NCBI GenBank assembly: GCA_044866075.1
Contig: JBIOTQ010000036.1
Span: 1-40,971 of the forward strand
Origin: JBASRP01 sp044866075
GTDB lineage: Bacteria; Actinomycetota; AC-67
DNA: 40,971 nt
Direction of reading: 5' to 3'
This document shows positions 6,908-15,600 of the stretch, in pieces (position 1 is the stretch's first letter; every line of letters starts with the position of its first letter). The notes beneath the pieces are model-generated. The model searched no databases. It was given only the letters and a program-made list of their open reading frames with translations, and was not told the origin of the DNA. A program made the translations under genes and the position numbers.

Positions 6908-7975
6908 CTAGGCGAGGAGGTCCGGCGTTATCTCGGCCCGGTTCGTGGCGCCGGCCAGGGCCATGGCGAGGGAGAACTCGTCCCGGAGCATCTCCAGGAC
7001 TCTCTTGACCCCGTTCGACCCGTCGGCGGCGAGGCCCCAGAGCTGCGGGCGCCCGATCGCGACGGCGTCGGCGCCGAGCGCCAGCGCCTTCAACACGTCG
7101 GTCCCACGCCGCACGCCGCCGTCGACGACGATCGCCGCGCGCCCGGCCACGGCGGTCACGATGTCGGGCAGGGCGTCGATCGACGCGATGGCGGTGTCGA
7201 GCTGGCGGCCGCCGTGGTTTGAGACCCAGATCCCGTCGACGCCCATCTCGACGGCTTTGGCGGCGTCGTCGGGGCGCACGATCCCTTTGAGCAACATCGG
7301 TATCGGCGCCAGCGAGCGCAGCCACGCGAGGTCGTCCCAATTGAGTGTCGGCGTCTGCAGCATCCCGACCCAGTTCGTGAGGGCGCTCTGCTCGTTGCCC
7401 GGCGCCGTGGCCGGGAAATCGAAGTTCGCGAAGCGCACTCCATCCGGAAGCGTGAACGTGTTGCGGAAGTCGCGCTCGCGGCGTCCGAGCAACGGCACGT
7501 CGACCGTGACCACGAGCGCCGTGTAGCCGGCCTCGTACGCGCGCTTGACGAGCATCTCGGTGACGGAGCGCTCGTTGTAGCAGTAGAGCTGGAACCACCG
7601 CGGCGCGCCGGGCACCGCTTGCGCGACGTCCTCCATCGACACCGTCGAGATGCTCGACAACGTCATCAGCGCGCCGAGCTCCGCGGCGCCTTTGGCCGTC
7701 GCCACTTCACCGTCGGGATGCGCGAGCCGGTGCATAGACGTCGGCGCGAGGATCACCGGGAACGGCAGCTCCTGATCGAGGACGCGCGTCGTCGTGTCGC
7801 GCTGCCCGACGTCCACCAGGACGCGGTACTTGAGCATGCGGCGGCGGAAGGCCTCACGGTTCTCGCGGAGAGTGATCTCGTCCTCGGCGCCGCCCGCGTA
7901 ATAGTCGTACGCCATCTGCGTGAGGCGCTCGCGGGCGATCTCCTCGAAATCCTGGAGGTTGAACGGGATGCTCAT
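6908..7975 (-). CDS. FMN-dependent alpha-hydroxyacid oxidase/dehydrogenase
   Basis: A 355-aa TIM-barrel flavoenzyme of the glycolate oxidase/lactate oxidase/LldD family, oxidising an L-2-hydroxyacid to a 2-oxoacid. Motifs: YDYYAGGAEDE near the N-terminus, LAPTSMHRLAHPDGE for FMN binding, and the signature SNHGGRQLD carrying catalytic His and Arg. The start at 7975 (MSIPFNLQDF) matches family N-termini; a 20-residue extension to 8035 would overlap the divergent gene. No membrane segment, so probably soluble and oxygen-using, but the substrate (lactate, glycolate or mandelate-like) cannot be read. TATGCT 10 nt upstream suggests a leaderless start. Confidence 0.93.
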   Translation of the reverse strand: MSIPFNLQDFEEIARERLTQMAYDYYAGGAEDEITLRENREAFRRRMLKYRVLVDVGQRDTTTRVLDQELPFPVILAPTSMHRLAHPDGEVATAKGAAELGALMTLSSISTVSMEDVAQAVPGAPRWFQLYCYNERSVTEMLVKRAYEAGYTALVVTVDVPLLGRRERDFRNTFTLPDGVRFANFDFPATAPGNEQSALTNWVGMLQTPTLNWDDLAWLRSLAPIPMLLKGIVRPDDAAKAVEMGVDGIWVSNHGGRQLDTAIASIDALPDIVTAVAGRAAIVVDGGVRRGTDVLKALALGADAVAIGRPQLWGLAADGSNGVKRVLEMLRDEFSLAMALAGATNRAEITPDLLA

Positions 7976-7985
7976 AAGCGGCGGG

Positions 7986-7991
7986 AGCATA
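7986..7991 (-). promoter_or_regulatory. Leaderless-type -10 box of the alpha-hydroxyacid oxidase
   Basis: TATGCT on the minus strand, 10 nt before the ATG at 7975. It lies back-to-back with the -10 box of the divergent gene within a 35-bp intergenic region. Confidence 0.4.
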
Positions 7992-7996
7992 GCCGA

Positions 7997-8002
7997 TACT
8001 TT
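7997..8002 (+). promoter_or_regulatory. Leaderless-type -10 box of the S51-like peptidase gene
   Basis: TACTTT lies 8 nt before the ATG at 8011, with no Shine-Dalgarno. A GCCGATAC string overlaps it (7992-7999) but lacks a TCAA box at the right distance. Confidence 0.4.
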
Positions 8003-8010
8003 GCGGTGAT

Positions 8011-8724
8011 ATGGAAGACGCTCTCGCGCACGCACGCATCGGTCTCGTCGGGTCCGGCGAGTTCACGCCGGCCATGGCGGACATCGACCGCGAGATCCTC
8101 ACGACGCTGCCGAAGCACCCTCGCGTGGCGATCCTGCCGACGGCCGCCGGGGGAGAGAACCCGGAAGAATGGGCCTACCGCGGCGTCGAGCACTTCACGC
8201 GCCTCGGCGCGCGCAGCGTCGCGCTGATGGTCCTCAACTGGTCGCACGCCGAGGACCCCGCGCACGTCGCCGAGGTCGAGAACGCGGATCTCGTCTATTT
8301 CTCCGGCGGCAAGCCGGCGCGCTTGCTCGCCGCGCTCGAAGGGTCCCCGCTGTGGCGCGGCGTTCTGCTCGCGCGCCAGCGCGGCGGCTGGATCGTCGGG
8401 GCGTCGGCCGGCGCGATGGTGCTGGGCGACTGGACGCTCGTGCACACGCAAGCGGATCCGCACGGAACGCCGACAGAGTGGACGATCGGCCTCGGCATCC
8501 TGCAGGGGATCGCCGTGGTGCCGCACTACGACTTCTGGGTCGAAGCCGATGATCTGGCGCGCGAGATCGAGGGATCGTGCACCGTGTTCGGGATCGCGGA
8601 GGACTCGGCGGTTCTGCTCGACGAGGGTCACGGGAGAACCCTCGGCGCTCGGTCGGCGTGCATCCGGGGATCCGGACGGGAAACCCGATGGCTCGAGCCG
8701 GGGGAGAAGTTCGAGCTCTCCTGA
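8011..8724 (+). CDS. S51-family/cyanophycinase-like class I glutamine-amidotransferase-fold peptidase
   Basis: A 237-aa soluble protein of the peptidase E/cyanophycinase superfamily. It opens with a Rossmann-like strand (IGLVGSGEF), has YFSGGKPARLL in the middle, and carries the nucleophile elbow GASAGAMVLGD, whose serine is the expected catalytic residue; a downstream histidine (VVPHYDF) could complete the site. Members cleave after Asp (dipeptidase E) or degrade cyanophycin. No cyanophycin synthetase is visible, so a general peptidase role is as likely. Divergent from the oxidase gene with 35 bp between starts. Confidence 0.85.
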   Translation: MEDALAHARIGLVGSGEFTPAMADIDREILTTLPKHPRVAILPTAAGGENPEEWAYRGVEHFTRLGARSVALMVLNWSHAEDPAHVAEVENADLVYFSGGKPARLLAALEGSPLWRGVLLARQRGGWIVGASAGAMVLGDWTLVHTQADPHGTPTEWTIGLGILQGIAVVPHYDFWVEADDLAREIEGSCTVFGIAEDSAVLLDEGHGRTLGARSACIRGSGRETRWLEPGEKFELS

Positions 8725-8736
8725 GAAACTGGGCAC

Positions 8737-9444
8737 TTACGCCGCTGTTTGGACGGCGGCCCGCCGGCTCTGACGACTCTGCACCAGGCGGACGAGCGCG
8801 ATCGCGAGGAGCGCGGCGATCGCGTGCAGCACCTCGCTCGCGATCAGGACGCGGTCGCGGGACAGAAGCGACGCGAGATCGTCGAACGAGGCGCGCGTGA
8901 TCCCGTAGCTCATCAGCCCGCCGACCACCCAGGTCAACCACCAGACCCACACGATCCGAGGCGTCTGCTGATCCGTCCGGTCGACCGTCCCGTAGGCTGG
9001 GTCGCTGGCTCGGATCAACTCGCTCATCACTTGCGCCGGCCGCACTAAGTTGGCGAGCGGCACGAACCACCACCCCACGGCCCACCCGGGGGTGAAGCGG
9101 AGTTCGTCCGCGCCGAGCGCCGTGAGGTTGGAGTGTGCGCGATGCTGCCAGACGAGCCAGCCGACCCCGGCGATCGCCAGCGCCGCCAACCCCCCGATCG
9201 ATATCGCTTGCTGACGGCGGTCGTTCGCCGCGACCTCATCGAACGTGAACGCCCCGCCGCTCCGCGCCCGCTCGAGCAGATCCATCTCCGCGACCGTCGA
9301 CCCGATCAGCGCGAGCGACATGGCCACGTTCACCGCGAGGAGCAGGCACACGACCGTCGCGAGAGCCCGTTGGTCGCGGTACTGAACGACTGAAGGAAAC
9401 GACTCGTGGCCGGGGAGCGGCGGCGGAGGCGGGGGCACGTCCAC
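8737..9444 (-). CDS. DUF4328 membrane protein
   Basis: A 235-aa integral membrane protein. A proline-rich N-terminus (MDVPPPPPPLPG) is followed by about four hydrophobic segments. The DUF4328 signature is clear in the middle: FTPGWAVGWWFVPLANLVRP, then an MSELIRASDP-type stretch. DUF4328 proteins are widespread in actinobacteria and have no assigned function. GTG start at 9444 with TACCCT 7 nt upstream and no Shine-Dalgarno. It converges with the S51-like gene, leaving 12 bp between stops. Confidence 0.88.
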   Translation of the reverse strand: MDVPPPPPPLPGHESFPSVVQYRDQRALATVVCLLLAVNVAMSLALIGSTVAEMDLLERARSGGAFTFDEVAANDRRQQAISIGGLAALAIAGVGWLVWQHRAHSNLTALGADELRFTPGWAVGWWFVPLANLVRPAQVMSELIRASDPAYGTVDRTDQQTPRIVWVWWLTWVVGGLMSYGITRASFDDLASLLSRDRVLIASEVLHAIAALLAIALVRLVQSRQSRRAAVQTAA

Positions 9445-9449
9445 GGATG

Positions 9450-10088
9450 TCAGGGTATCCAGCGAGCCATGACGCCGACGACCTCCGCGATCACCTCTCG
9501 CTGCGTCCGCCCTTTCACTTTGAGGCCGTGGTCGGCGCCCTCGATCCGGTACAGCGTCGCCGTCGTAAGTTCCTTTACCGCGAGGTCGAGAAGGTCGCCG
9601 CTCGCGAACGAGTCACGCGTGCCGGAGATGAACAGCATCGGAACCGCGATCCGCGAGAGGTGCGCGGTGCGGAGGCGTTCGGGCTTGCCGGGTGGATGCA
9701 GCGGATAGCTCTGGAAGATGAGGCCGGCGGCCGGGAAGCCGTCGGAGACGATGTGCGACGCGATCCGGCCTCCCATCGAGCCGCCGCCGAGGAACAATCG
9801 CTCCGCGGACTCGGCCACGGTTTTCGCGACCCCCTCGTAGCACGCCTCCAATTTCTCTTGCTTGTCGGGCGCCTTCCGGCCGGCGTCGCTGTACGGGAAG
9901 TTGAAGCGGAACGTCTCGATCCCCTCGGCGGCGAGGCCCTCCGCGACGCCGACGACGTGCGGATGGTCCATCGTGCCACCGGCGCCGTGCGCCCAGACGA
10001 GGGTCGCGCGACGCTTGCCGTTCGCGGCGTGACGCGCGCCCGAGACCTCTCCGTCGCGCCAGGCAAACCGCAGCGCTTCGCCGCTCAT
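9450..10088 (-). CDS. Alpha/beta hydrolase (dienelactone hydrolase/KANL3-Tex30-like)
   Basis: A 212-aa soluble hydrolase. It shows an oxyanion region (VWAHGAGGTMDHP, about 31-43), the nucleophile elbow GGGSMGGRIA with serine, an FISGTRDSFA strand carrying the likely acid residue, and ADHGLKVKGR with the catalytic histidine. The order and length match Tex30/KANL3-type alpha/beta hydrolases. The ATG at 10088 overlaps the stop of the upstream methyltransferase as ATGA, so the pair is translationally coupled. A longer open frame to 10427 lies inside the methyltransferase and is not real. Substrate unknown. Confidence 0.88.
   Translation of the reverse strand: MSGEALRFAWRDGEVSGARHAANGKRRATLVWAHGAGGTMDHPHVVGVAEGLAAEGIETFRFNFPYSDAGRKAPDKQEKLEACYEGVAKTVAESAERLFLGGGSMGGRIASHIVSDGFPAAGLIFQSYPLHPPGKPERLRTAHLSRIAVPMLFISGTRDSFASGDLLDLAVKELTTATLYRIEGADHGLKVKGRTQREVIAEVVGVMARWIP
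9452..9457 (-). promoter_or_regulatory. Leaderless-type -10 box of the DUF4328 gene
   Basis: TACCCT on the minus strand, 7 nt before the GTG at 9444. It lies next to the 3' end of the hydrolase gene at 9450. Confidence 0.4.
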
Positions 10089-10948
10089 CGCATTACCGCT
10101 TGGATCGTGTGCCGCCAACCGGACGGGAACACGCGGTCCGCGACGCGGCGGTCGAACGCCGCGGCCGCGTCGGCCGCGAAACGCCCGACGATCCGCGCGA
10201 GACGGCTGTTCGCGACGCGCTCCGACTCGCCGACCAGGTAGTAGTTCAGCCCGAGCGTCAGGACCCACGCCCACGACGCCGTGCCGACGCGCACATCGGA
10301 GAACCCCGCGTCGCGCGCGAGCTCCTCGATGTCGCCCGGCGCGAAGGTGTGGAGGTTCGCGGCCATGGACGCCATCTCCCACTGCTCGTGCTCGAGATCT
10401 CTCTCCCGCCGCCGCAATCGGCGCCATATCTCCACCGCCCGGTACGCGGTGCCGACGACCGCGGCGACCTGCTTCTCGCCAGGCGCCGTCGGCTCGGCGA
10501 GAACGACCGCCACGCCGCCCGGTTCGAGCATGCGCCGCACCTCGCGCAACGCGTCGAGCGGCGAGGGGACGTGATGCAGCGCGCCGCGCGCGACGATCAG
10601 GTCGAAAGACGCGTCCGCGTAGGGCAGGTGTTCGGCGTCGGCGAGCGTCAGACGAATGTCAGACGCCGTGGCGCGGGCGTTGTCCCGGCAGCGCTCCAGC
10701 ATCTTGATCGAGAGGTCGCTCGCGTGAACCTCGCCCGCGAGGCCCGCAGCGGCAAGCCCGATCGCCGCGTAGCCTGTCCCGCACGCGAGGTCGAGCGCCC
10801 GCCGCGCGCGCACCGGCTCGCCGATCACGCGTCGAAGGTCGCGCTCGACGTCGCGGCCGATCCGGCCGTCGTAGGCGATAAGGAACCGGTCGTCGTAGAA
10901 CGCCGCTTCGCGGTCGTGGACGATCGCGTTCAGCTCTTTCGCGTCCAT
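10085..10948 (-). CDS. Class I SAM-dependent methyltransferase (UbiE/Methyltransf_11 type)
   Basis: A 287-aa protein. The SAM-binding motif I ALDLACGTGYAAIGLA is followed by acidic ASDLSIKMLERC, motif II LTLADAEHLPYADASFDLI, and ALHHVPSPLDALREVRRML, a UbiE/BioC-like arrangement. The roughly 130-residue C-terminal part beyond the core fold may cap the acceptor site. The start MDAKELNAIVHDRE at 10948 is preferred because the 34-residue upstream extension is low-complexity and basic. It is translationally coupled to the hydrolase at 9450, suggesting a shared small-molecule or lipid pathway. Acceptor unknown. Confidence 0.88.
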   Translation of the reverse strand: MDAKELNAIVHDREAAFYDDRFLIAYDGRIGRDVERDLRRVIGEPVRARRALDLACGTGYAAIGLAAAGLAGEVHASDLSIKMLERCRDNARATASDIRLTLADAEHLPYADASFDLIVARGALHHVPSPLDALREVRRMLEPGGVAVVLAEPTAPGEKQVAAVVGTAYRAVEIWRRLRRRERDLEHEQWEMASMAANLHTFAPGDIEELARDAGFSDVRVGTASWAWVLTLGLNYYLVGESERVANSRLARIVGRFAADAAAAFDRRVADRVFPSGWRHTIQAVMR

Positions 10949-11133
10949 GAGCGGCCGCGAGTATGTCGTCTCGGCCGCACGAGGCGCAACGCGCACGCGA
11001 GCCGAGCGGCCCGACCACCCATCGGCGCCCGAGCCCGACGACTTCGGCACGAGCAGCCCGACGCGCGTAAACGGCCGTTGATTCGCGCGGCCCGATGAGA
11101 GACAAATGCGCGCGTCTCAACGAAGGAGCCGTC

Positions 11134-11238
11134 GTGACTCGAGTCAAGAAGATGGTCACCCGCGCCGCACTGCTTCTCGTCCTCACCGGCCTGTTACTGC
11201 TGGCGCTCGCGACGCCGGCGATCGCCGCTCGCCTGTAG
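11134..11238 (+). CDS. 34-aa membrane or secreted micropeptide
   Basis: A short ORF from a GTG at 11134, with AAGGAG (11123-11128) 5 nt upstream. Three basic residues (MTRVKKMVTR) precede a 20-residue hydrophobic stretch ending ATPAIAARL. It looks like a signal peptide with an AIA-A cleavage site but almost nothing after it, so it is either a single-span membrane micropeptide or an exported remnant. A perfect 12-bp hairpin follows 20 nt later, giving a complete miniature unit. No family recognised; a leader-peptide role cannot be excluded. Confidence 0.5.
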   Translation: MTRVKKMVTRAALLLVLTGLLLLALATPAIAARL

Positions 11239-11257
11239 GACCCCGCTCCCCCCGGAT

Positions 11258-11294
11258 GACGCGGGGCCGGCCCGCCCGGGATCGGCCCCGCGTC
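11258..11294 (+). terminator. Strong hairpin after the micropeptide
   Basis: Perfect 12-bp stem GACGCGGGGCCG/CGGCCCCGCGTC with a 13-nt loop, 20 nt downstream of the micropeptide stop. It separates that unit from infA. The following GGCCCCTTCCTG is only weakly pyrimidine-rich. Confidence 0.65.
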
Positions 11295-11318
11295 GGCCCC
11301 TTCCTGTCGGCCGTCCGG

Positions 11319-11351
11319 TAAACTCTCCTGTGACCCGCCGTCTGGCGGGTC
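11319..11351 (+). promoter_or_regulatory. infA promoter box and 5'-leader hairpin
   Basis: A GGTAAACT box (TAAACT at 11319-11324) predicts a transcript start near 11331. Immediately there begins a perfect 8-bp hairpin (GACCCGCC, loop GTCT, GGCGGGTC, 11332-11351), 18 nt before the infA ATG. A hairpin at the very 5' end could stabilise the mRNA or be a regulatory or autoregulatory site. Confidence 0.45.
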
Positions 11352-11369
11352 GACCCCAACGGAGAGCGA

Positions 11370-11744
11370 ATGGCACGACCACGTAGACGTCCGCCGCAGC
11401 GGCAGCAGCAGCGACCGGGCTCGAGGCCCGGCCCCAAGCAGACCCCTGCGCGCCGCGCCGCCTCCCGGCAGCAGCGTCTCGAGAACAAACAGAGCCAGCG
11501 CACGAAGCAGCTCGCGCGCGCCGGCGACAACAAGGAAGAGGCCATCGAATTCGACGGCGTCGTCGTCGAGTCGCTCCCGAACACGATGTTCCGCATCGAC
11601 CTCGACAACGGCCACCGCGTCCTCGGACACATCTCCGGGAAGATGCGCAAGCACTACATCCGCATCCTCCCCGGCGACCGCGTGAAGGTCGAGCTCTCCG
11701 CCTACGACCTGACGCGCGGCCGCATCATCTTCCGCTACCGCTAG
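11370..11744 (+). CDS. infA: Translation initiation factor IF-1 with basic N-terminal extension
   Basis: A 124-aa protein. The last 70 residues are a canonical IF-1 OB fold: EFDGVVVESLPNTMFRIDL, NGHRVLGHISGKMRKHYIRI, LPGDRVKVELSAYDLTRGRI. This occupies the ribosomal A site during initiation. The first 50 or so residues are an unusual Arg/Gln/Pro-rich extension. GGAG precedes the ATG by 5 nt, so the extension is probably translated. Canonical infA sits near secY/adk/map or rpmJ/rpsM; none are here, so this may be a second or relocated copy. It is followed 8 nt later by the LLM oxidoreductase. Confidence 0.9.
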   Translation: MARPRRRPPQRQQQRPGSRPGPKQTPARRAASRQQRLENKQSQRTKQLARAGDNKEEAIEFDGVVVESLPNTMFRIDLDNGHRVLGHISGKMRKHYIRILPGDRVKVELSAYDLTRGRIIFRYR

Positions 11745-11752
11745 GGGCAGCC

Positions 11753-12691
11753 GTGCGGTTCGGCATCCAGACCGGACAACAGCACCGCACCTTTCAGGAG
11801 ATCTTCGCGCTCTGGCAGCTCGCCGAGCGCGTCGGCTACGACTACGGCTGGCTGTACGACCACCTGGTGCCCGTGGGCGGCGATCTCGACGGCGACGTCT
11901 ACGAGTCGTGGGCCGCGCTCGCGATGTTGCTGGCGCGCACGGAGCACATCCGGGGCGGGATCCTCGTCTCGTGCGTGATGTTCCGGCATCCGGCGATCCT
12001 CGCGAAGACAGCGTCGACGATCGACGTTGCGTCTGAGGGTCGTCTCGAGCTCGGCATCGGTTCGTGCTGGAACGCGTGGGAGGCGGACCTCTACGGCGTG
12101 CAGTTCCCCAAGCTCTCCGAGCGTATCGAACGTCTCGACGAGGCGATCAGCGTCGTGCGAACCATGTGGGACCCGAGCGTCGATAACTTCGAGGGCAACT
12201 ACTACAAGGTTTCGTCCGCGCACGTGCAGCCGATGCCGTACCAGAAACCGCACCCGCGTATCTGGGTCGGCGGTTGGAGCCCCAAGATGCGTGACATCAT
12301 CGCGCGCCAAGCCGACGGATGGAACGCGATCTTCATGTCGTTCGAGGAGTACCGCGAGAAGCTGGACGCCGTCCGCAAGGCGTGCGAGGCGATCGGCCGC
12401 GACCCGTCGACGTTGACCCTGTCGTTCGGCCAACGCGTGTCGGTCGACGCCGACGAGCGCCGCGCGGAGCAGCGCGCCGCCGAGCAGTACGAACGGAACG
12501 GTGTCGCGTTCGACGATCAGCTGCGCCAGCGTTTCATCTATGGCACGCCGCTGCAGGTGGCGGAGAAGGTGAACGCGTTCAAGGAGCTCGGCGTCGACCA
12601 GTTCATCCTGTGGCACGAGCCACCGTTCGACGCGGAGGCCGAGGATCAGATCCGCCAGTTCTCCGAATCCGTGATGCCGCTCGTCCGCTAG
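11753..12691 (+). CDS. LLM-class, probably F420-dependent oxidoreductase
   Basis: A 312-aa TIM-barrel enzyme of the luciferase-like monooxygenase family. It begins with a short strand (MRFGIQTG), has LAERVGYDYGWLYDHL and the family-typical GRLELGIGSCWNAWEADLYG, then VGGWSPKMRDIIARQADGWN. In actinobacteria, single-chain LLM proteins with this glycine-rich loop generally use F420 rather than FMN. GTG start 8 nt after infA, so cotranscription is likely although a functional link is not obvious. Its stop shares a CTAG with the converging cyclase gene. Substrate unknown. Confidence 0.9.
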   Translation: MRFGIQTGQQHRTFQEIFALWQLAERVGYDYGWLYDHLVPVGGDLDGDVYESWAALAMLLARTEHIRGGILVSCVMFRHPAILAKTASTIDVASEGRLELGIGSCWNAWEADLYGVQFPKLSERIERLDEAISVVRTMWDPSVDNFEGNYYKVSSAHVQPMPYQKPHPRIWVGGWSPKMRDIIARQADGWNAIFMSFEEYREKLDAVRKACEAIGRDPSTLTLSFGQRVSVDADERRAEQRAAEQYERNGVAFDDQLRQRFIYGTPLQVAEKVNAFKELGVDQFILWHEPPFDAEAEDQIRQFSESVMPLVR

Positions 12692-15600
12692 AGCGCCTTC
12701 AGTTGCACTTCCGCGAGCTCGACGTGGCGGACCGTTCCGGCGCCGCGGTACGTATCGAGCGCCTCCTCGAGCAGCTGGCGCGCTTTCTCCTTGTCGCCGG
12801 GTGCGTCGCGGTCGGCGAGCATCGCCGCATAGAAGCGTCGGGCGTCGGCCGCCTCGAAGAGAAACGGACTCTCTTCTGCGATCTTGATCGCGTCGGCGAA
12901 GTGCTGCTCGGCCTCATCCCATCGCTCCCCGGCGTGGGCGGCGATCCCGGCGATCGTGGCCGAGAGCCGCGCGTCGTAGGCCCGGACGGTTATCGAGCCC
13001 GTCTCGAACGTCTCGAGGACCTGCGGATACAACACCGCGGCTTCGGCGCGCTCGCCGAGGATCGCGAGTCCTTCGACCGCTCCGTGCAGGATCGCTTGCG
13101 CGCCCCAGATCGAGTGTCCGGAGCGCGGAAGCCGGTCGCGAGCCTCGTCGAACATCTTCACGGCTTCCTCACGGCGGCCGAGGTAGGCGAGAGTCGTGAA
13201 GACGATCGGCCAGGCCCATCCGTTGAAGCCGCCCGGCGGCTCTGAATCCAGTGCGGCGCGCGCGTGCCCCAGCGCCTCCTCCCACCGCCCGCGGAGGAAC
13301 GCGCCACGATACAAGAATCCGTAGGCGTTCGAGATCCACGAGAACTCGAGGGTGCGACAGAACTCGAGGTCTCGTTGGGAGAACGCGTCCCAGGCGTCGA
13401 TGTCCAGCGTTTCGTTCAAGTGGCGAGATGCCCGCAACCGCTCGGTGAGCATCCACGCCACTTGGTTCCCGATCCGCCGGGAAAGCGGTTCCAGCTCGGC
13501 GTGGACGGTTTCGGCGCCGGCGTGATCGCCGGTGACGTAGTAGCTCCACTCGAGAACGGAGAGCATGCTCGCGAGATCGAACGGCGACGAGCTGTCGCGC
13601 AAGAGCTCGGCCGTGGCAGGTCCTTCCGCGACGAGTGCCGCGTGCTCGCAATGACTGTAGAGGACGACGGCGCGACCGAGCCGCGAGTAGCCCTCCGCGC
13701 GTGGATCTCCGACCTCGCGGGCGATGCCGATCGCCTCGTCCAACATCCCCATGCCGCCGTCGAAGTCGCCGAGGTATCCGACGAACGTACCGGCGGACCC
13801 AAGGAGGAAAGAACGGAGCGCCGTGCGGTCTTCACCGACGGCCATGAGTCCCCGCTGCGTGAACTCCATGCCCTCCGCAACGCGTCCGGCCCACCCGAGC
13901 TGGTACGAGATGTCCCAGCAGGCCCGCGCGGCGGCTTCGTGATCCCCGAGCTCGGCGTACTGGTCGAGGGCTTCCCGCCAGGATGCGAGCGACTCCGCCG
14001 TCCGCCCCAGGCTGCGTTGCGCGAAGCCGAGCTTCACGAGCAACTCGGCCGTCCCGCGGACGTCGTCCTCACGCTGGAGAGAGATGCCGCGCTCGAAGGC
14101 GCGGAGCGCTTCTTCGAACGCCGCGGCCCGCATCGCGCGATCTCCCGCTGCGATGAGGTAACGGATGGTCTTGTCCGGATCGGCGGCGGCGCCGGCCTGA
14201 TACAGGTGGTGCGCGAGGTCCGCCGTGTGCTCGTCCAGCCGGCGCTCATGAACACGCTCGATCGCGTCCGCGACACGGAGGTGCAGCCGCTGCCGGCGCG
14301 GCAGCGAGAGACCGGTCAGGAGCGTTTGGCGGATCAGCTCGTGCGCGAACGTGAAGCGCGGCTGGAACGCGTCCTCGCTCGACGTAACGAGCCGCGCGCG
14401 CTGCGCTTCCTCGATCGCGTCGAGCAGGACATCGGGCGAGACTTCGCCGAGGGCCTCGACGAGTTCGAACGTGAAGGTGCGGCCGATGACGGCGGCTCCG
14501 GCGAGCGCCTTGCGCGAGCCCTCCGACAGCCGGGCCAGCCGTCGTCCCAGGACGAGGCGCACGCCCTCGGGGACGTCGACCTCGCCGATGCGCACCTCGG
14601 TCCGCCACTCGCCGCGCGCATCGAAGAGCTTCCCCTCCTCATGGAGGTGCTGGAAGACCTCTTCCACGAAGAAGCAGTTGCCCTCGGTCTCGCCGTGAAC
14701 GGCGTCCACGAGCGATGGCGGCGGCTCGCGCCCGGCGAGCGCCCGCAGCATCGCCTCGACCCCGTCCTTCGGCAGTCGCGCCAGGCTGATGCGATGCACC
14801 AGTCGCCGTCGCACGAGCTCCTCGAGCGCGCGCGCGAGTGGCCGGTCGACGTCGAGCTCGACGTCGCGGTACGTGCCGACGATGAGGATCGGCAGATCGG
14901 CTAGCCGCTCGGCGAGATGCTGTAGGAGGAGCATGCTCGGTTCATCCGCCCAGTGCAGGTCCTCGAGCACCAGCATCAACGGTTGCATACGCGCGGCTCG
15001 CGTCATGAACTCGGTAACCGAGTTGAAGAGGTAGCGGCGCTCCTGTTCGGGCGGGAGTTCGATCGGCGGCGCCAGGTCGGGGAAGAGGCGGCGCAGCTCC
15101 GGCATGATGCGCGCGATCTCCGGGCCGGTGTCCCCGAGCGCCTCCCACAGCGTCCCGCGTGAGATGACGCGCGCCGTCGCTTCGAAGATCTCGACCACCG
15201 GTGCGTAGGGGACCGCGGCCTCGGTCTCGTAGCAGTGCCCGACCAGCGTGAGGAGACGGTGCGAGGCCGCCTCCTCGCCGATCTCCTCGGTGATGCGCGT
15301 TTTCCCGACCCCCGGCTCCCCGCCGATCATCACCAGCGATCCCCGTCCCGCGACCGCGTTCTCGACGTGGCGGCGGAGGTCCGCGCGCTCGGCGTCGCGG
15401 CCGACGAATTCGGTCTTGCGGTGCACGGGCGTCGCGAGCTCCTGCGCGGGGCCCGCGGCCTGCCGCGCCACTTCGAACAGCCGCCAGCGCTCGGGGAAGC
15501 CCTTGAGCCAGAACAAACCTCGATCGAGGTACGAGAGGTCGGGCCGCATCCCGGCGAGGTCCTTCACGACGTTCGCGATCAGGATCTGTCCGCCGCGGGC

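Noticed and set aside
7976..8035. Extended N-terminus of the alpha-hydroxyacid oxidase starting at 8035
   Set aside because: It would overlap the divergent peptidase start and adds a basic sequence not typical of the family; 7975 has a -10 box at leaderless distance.
13264..14904. A 546-codon plus-strand frame opposite the cyclase/TPR gene
   Set aside because: No motif; it mirrors the TPR region whose own frame is continuous for 1096 residues.
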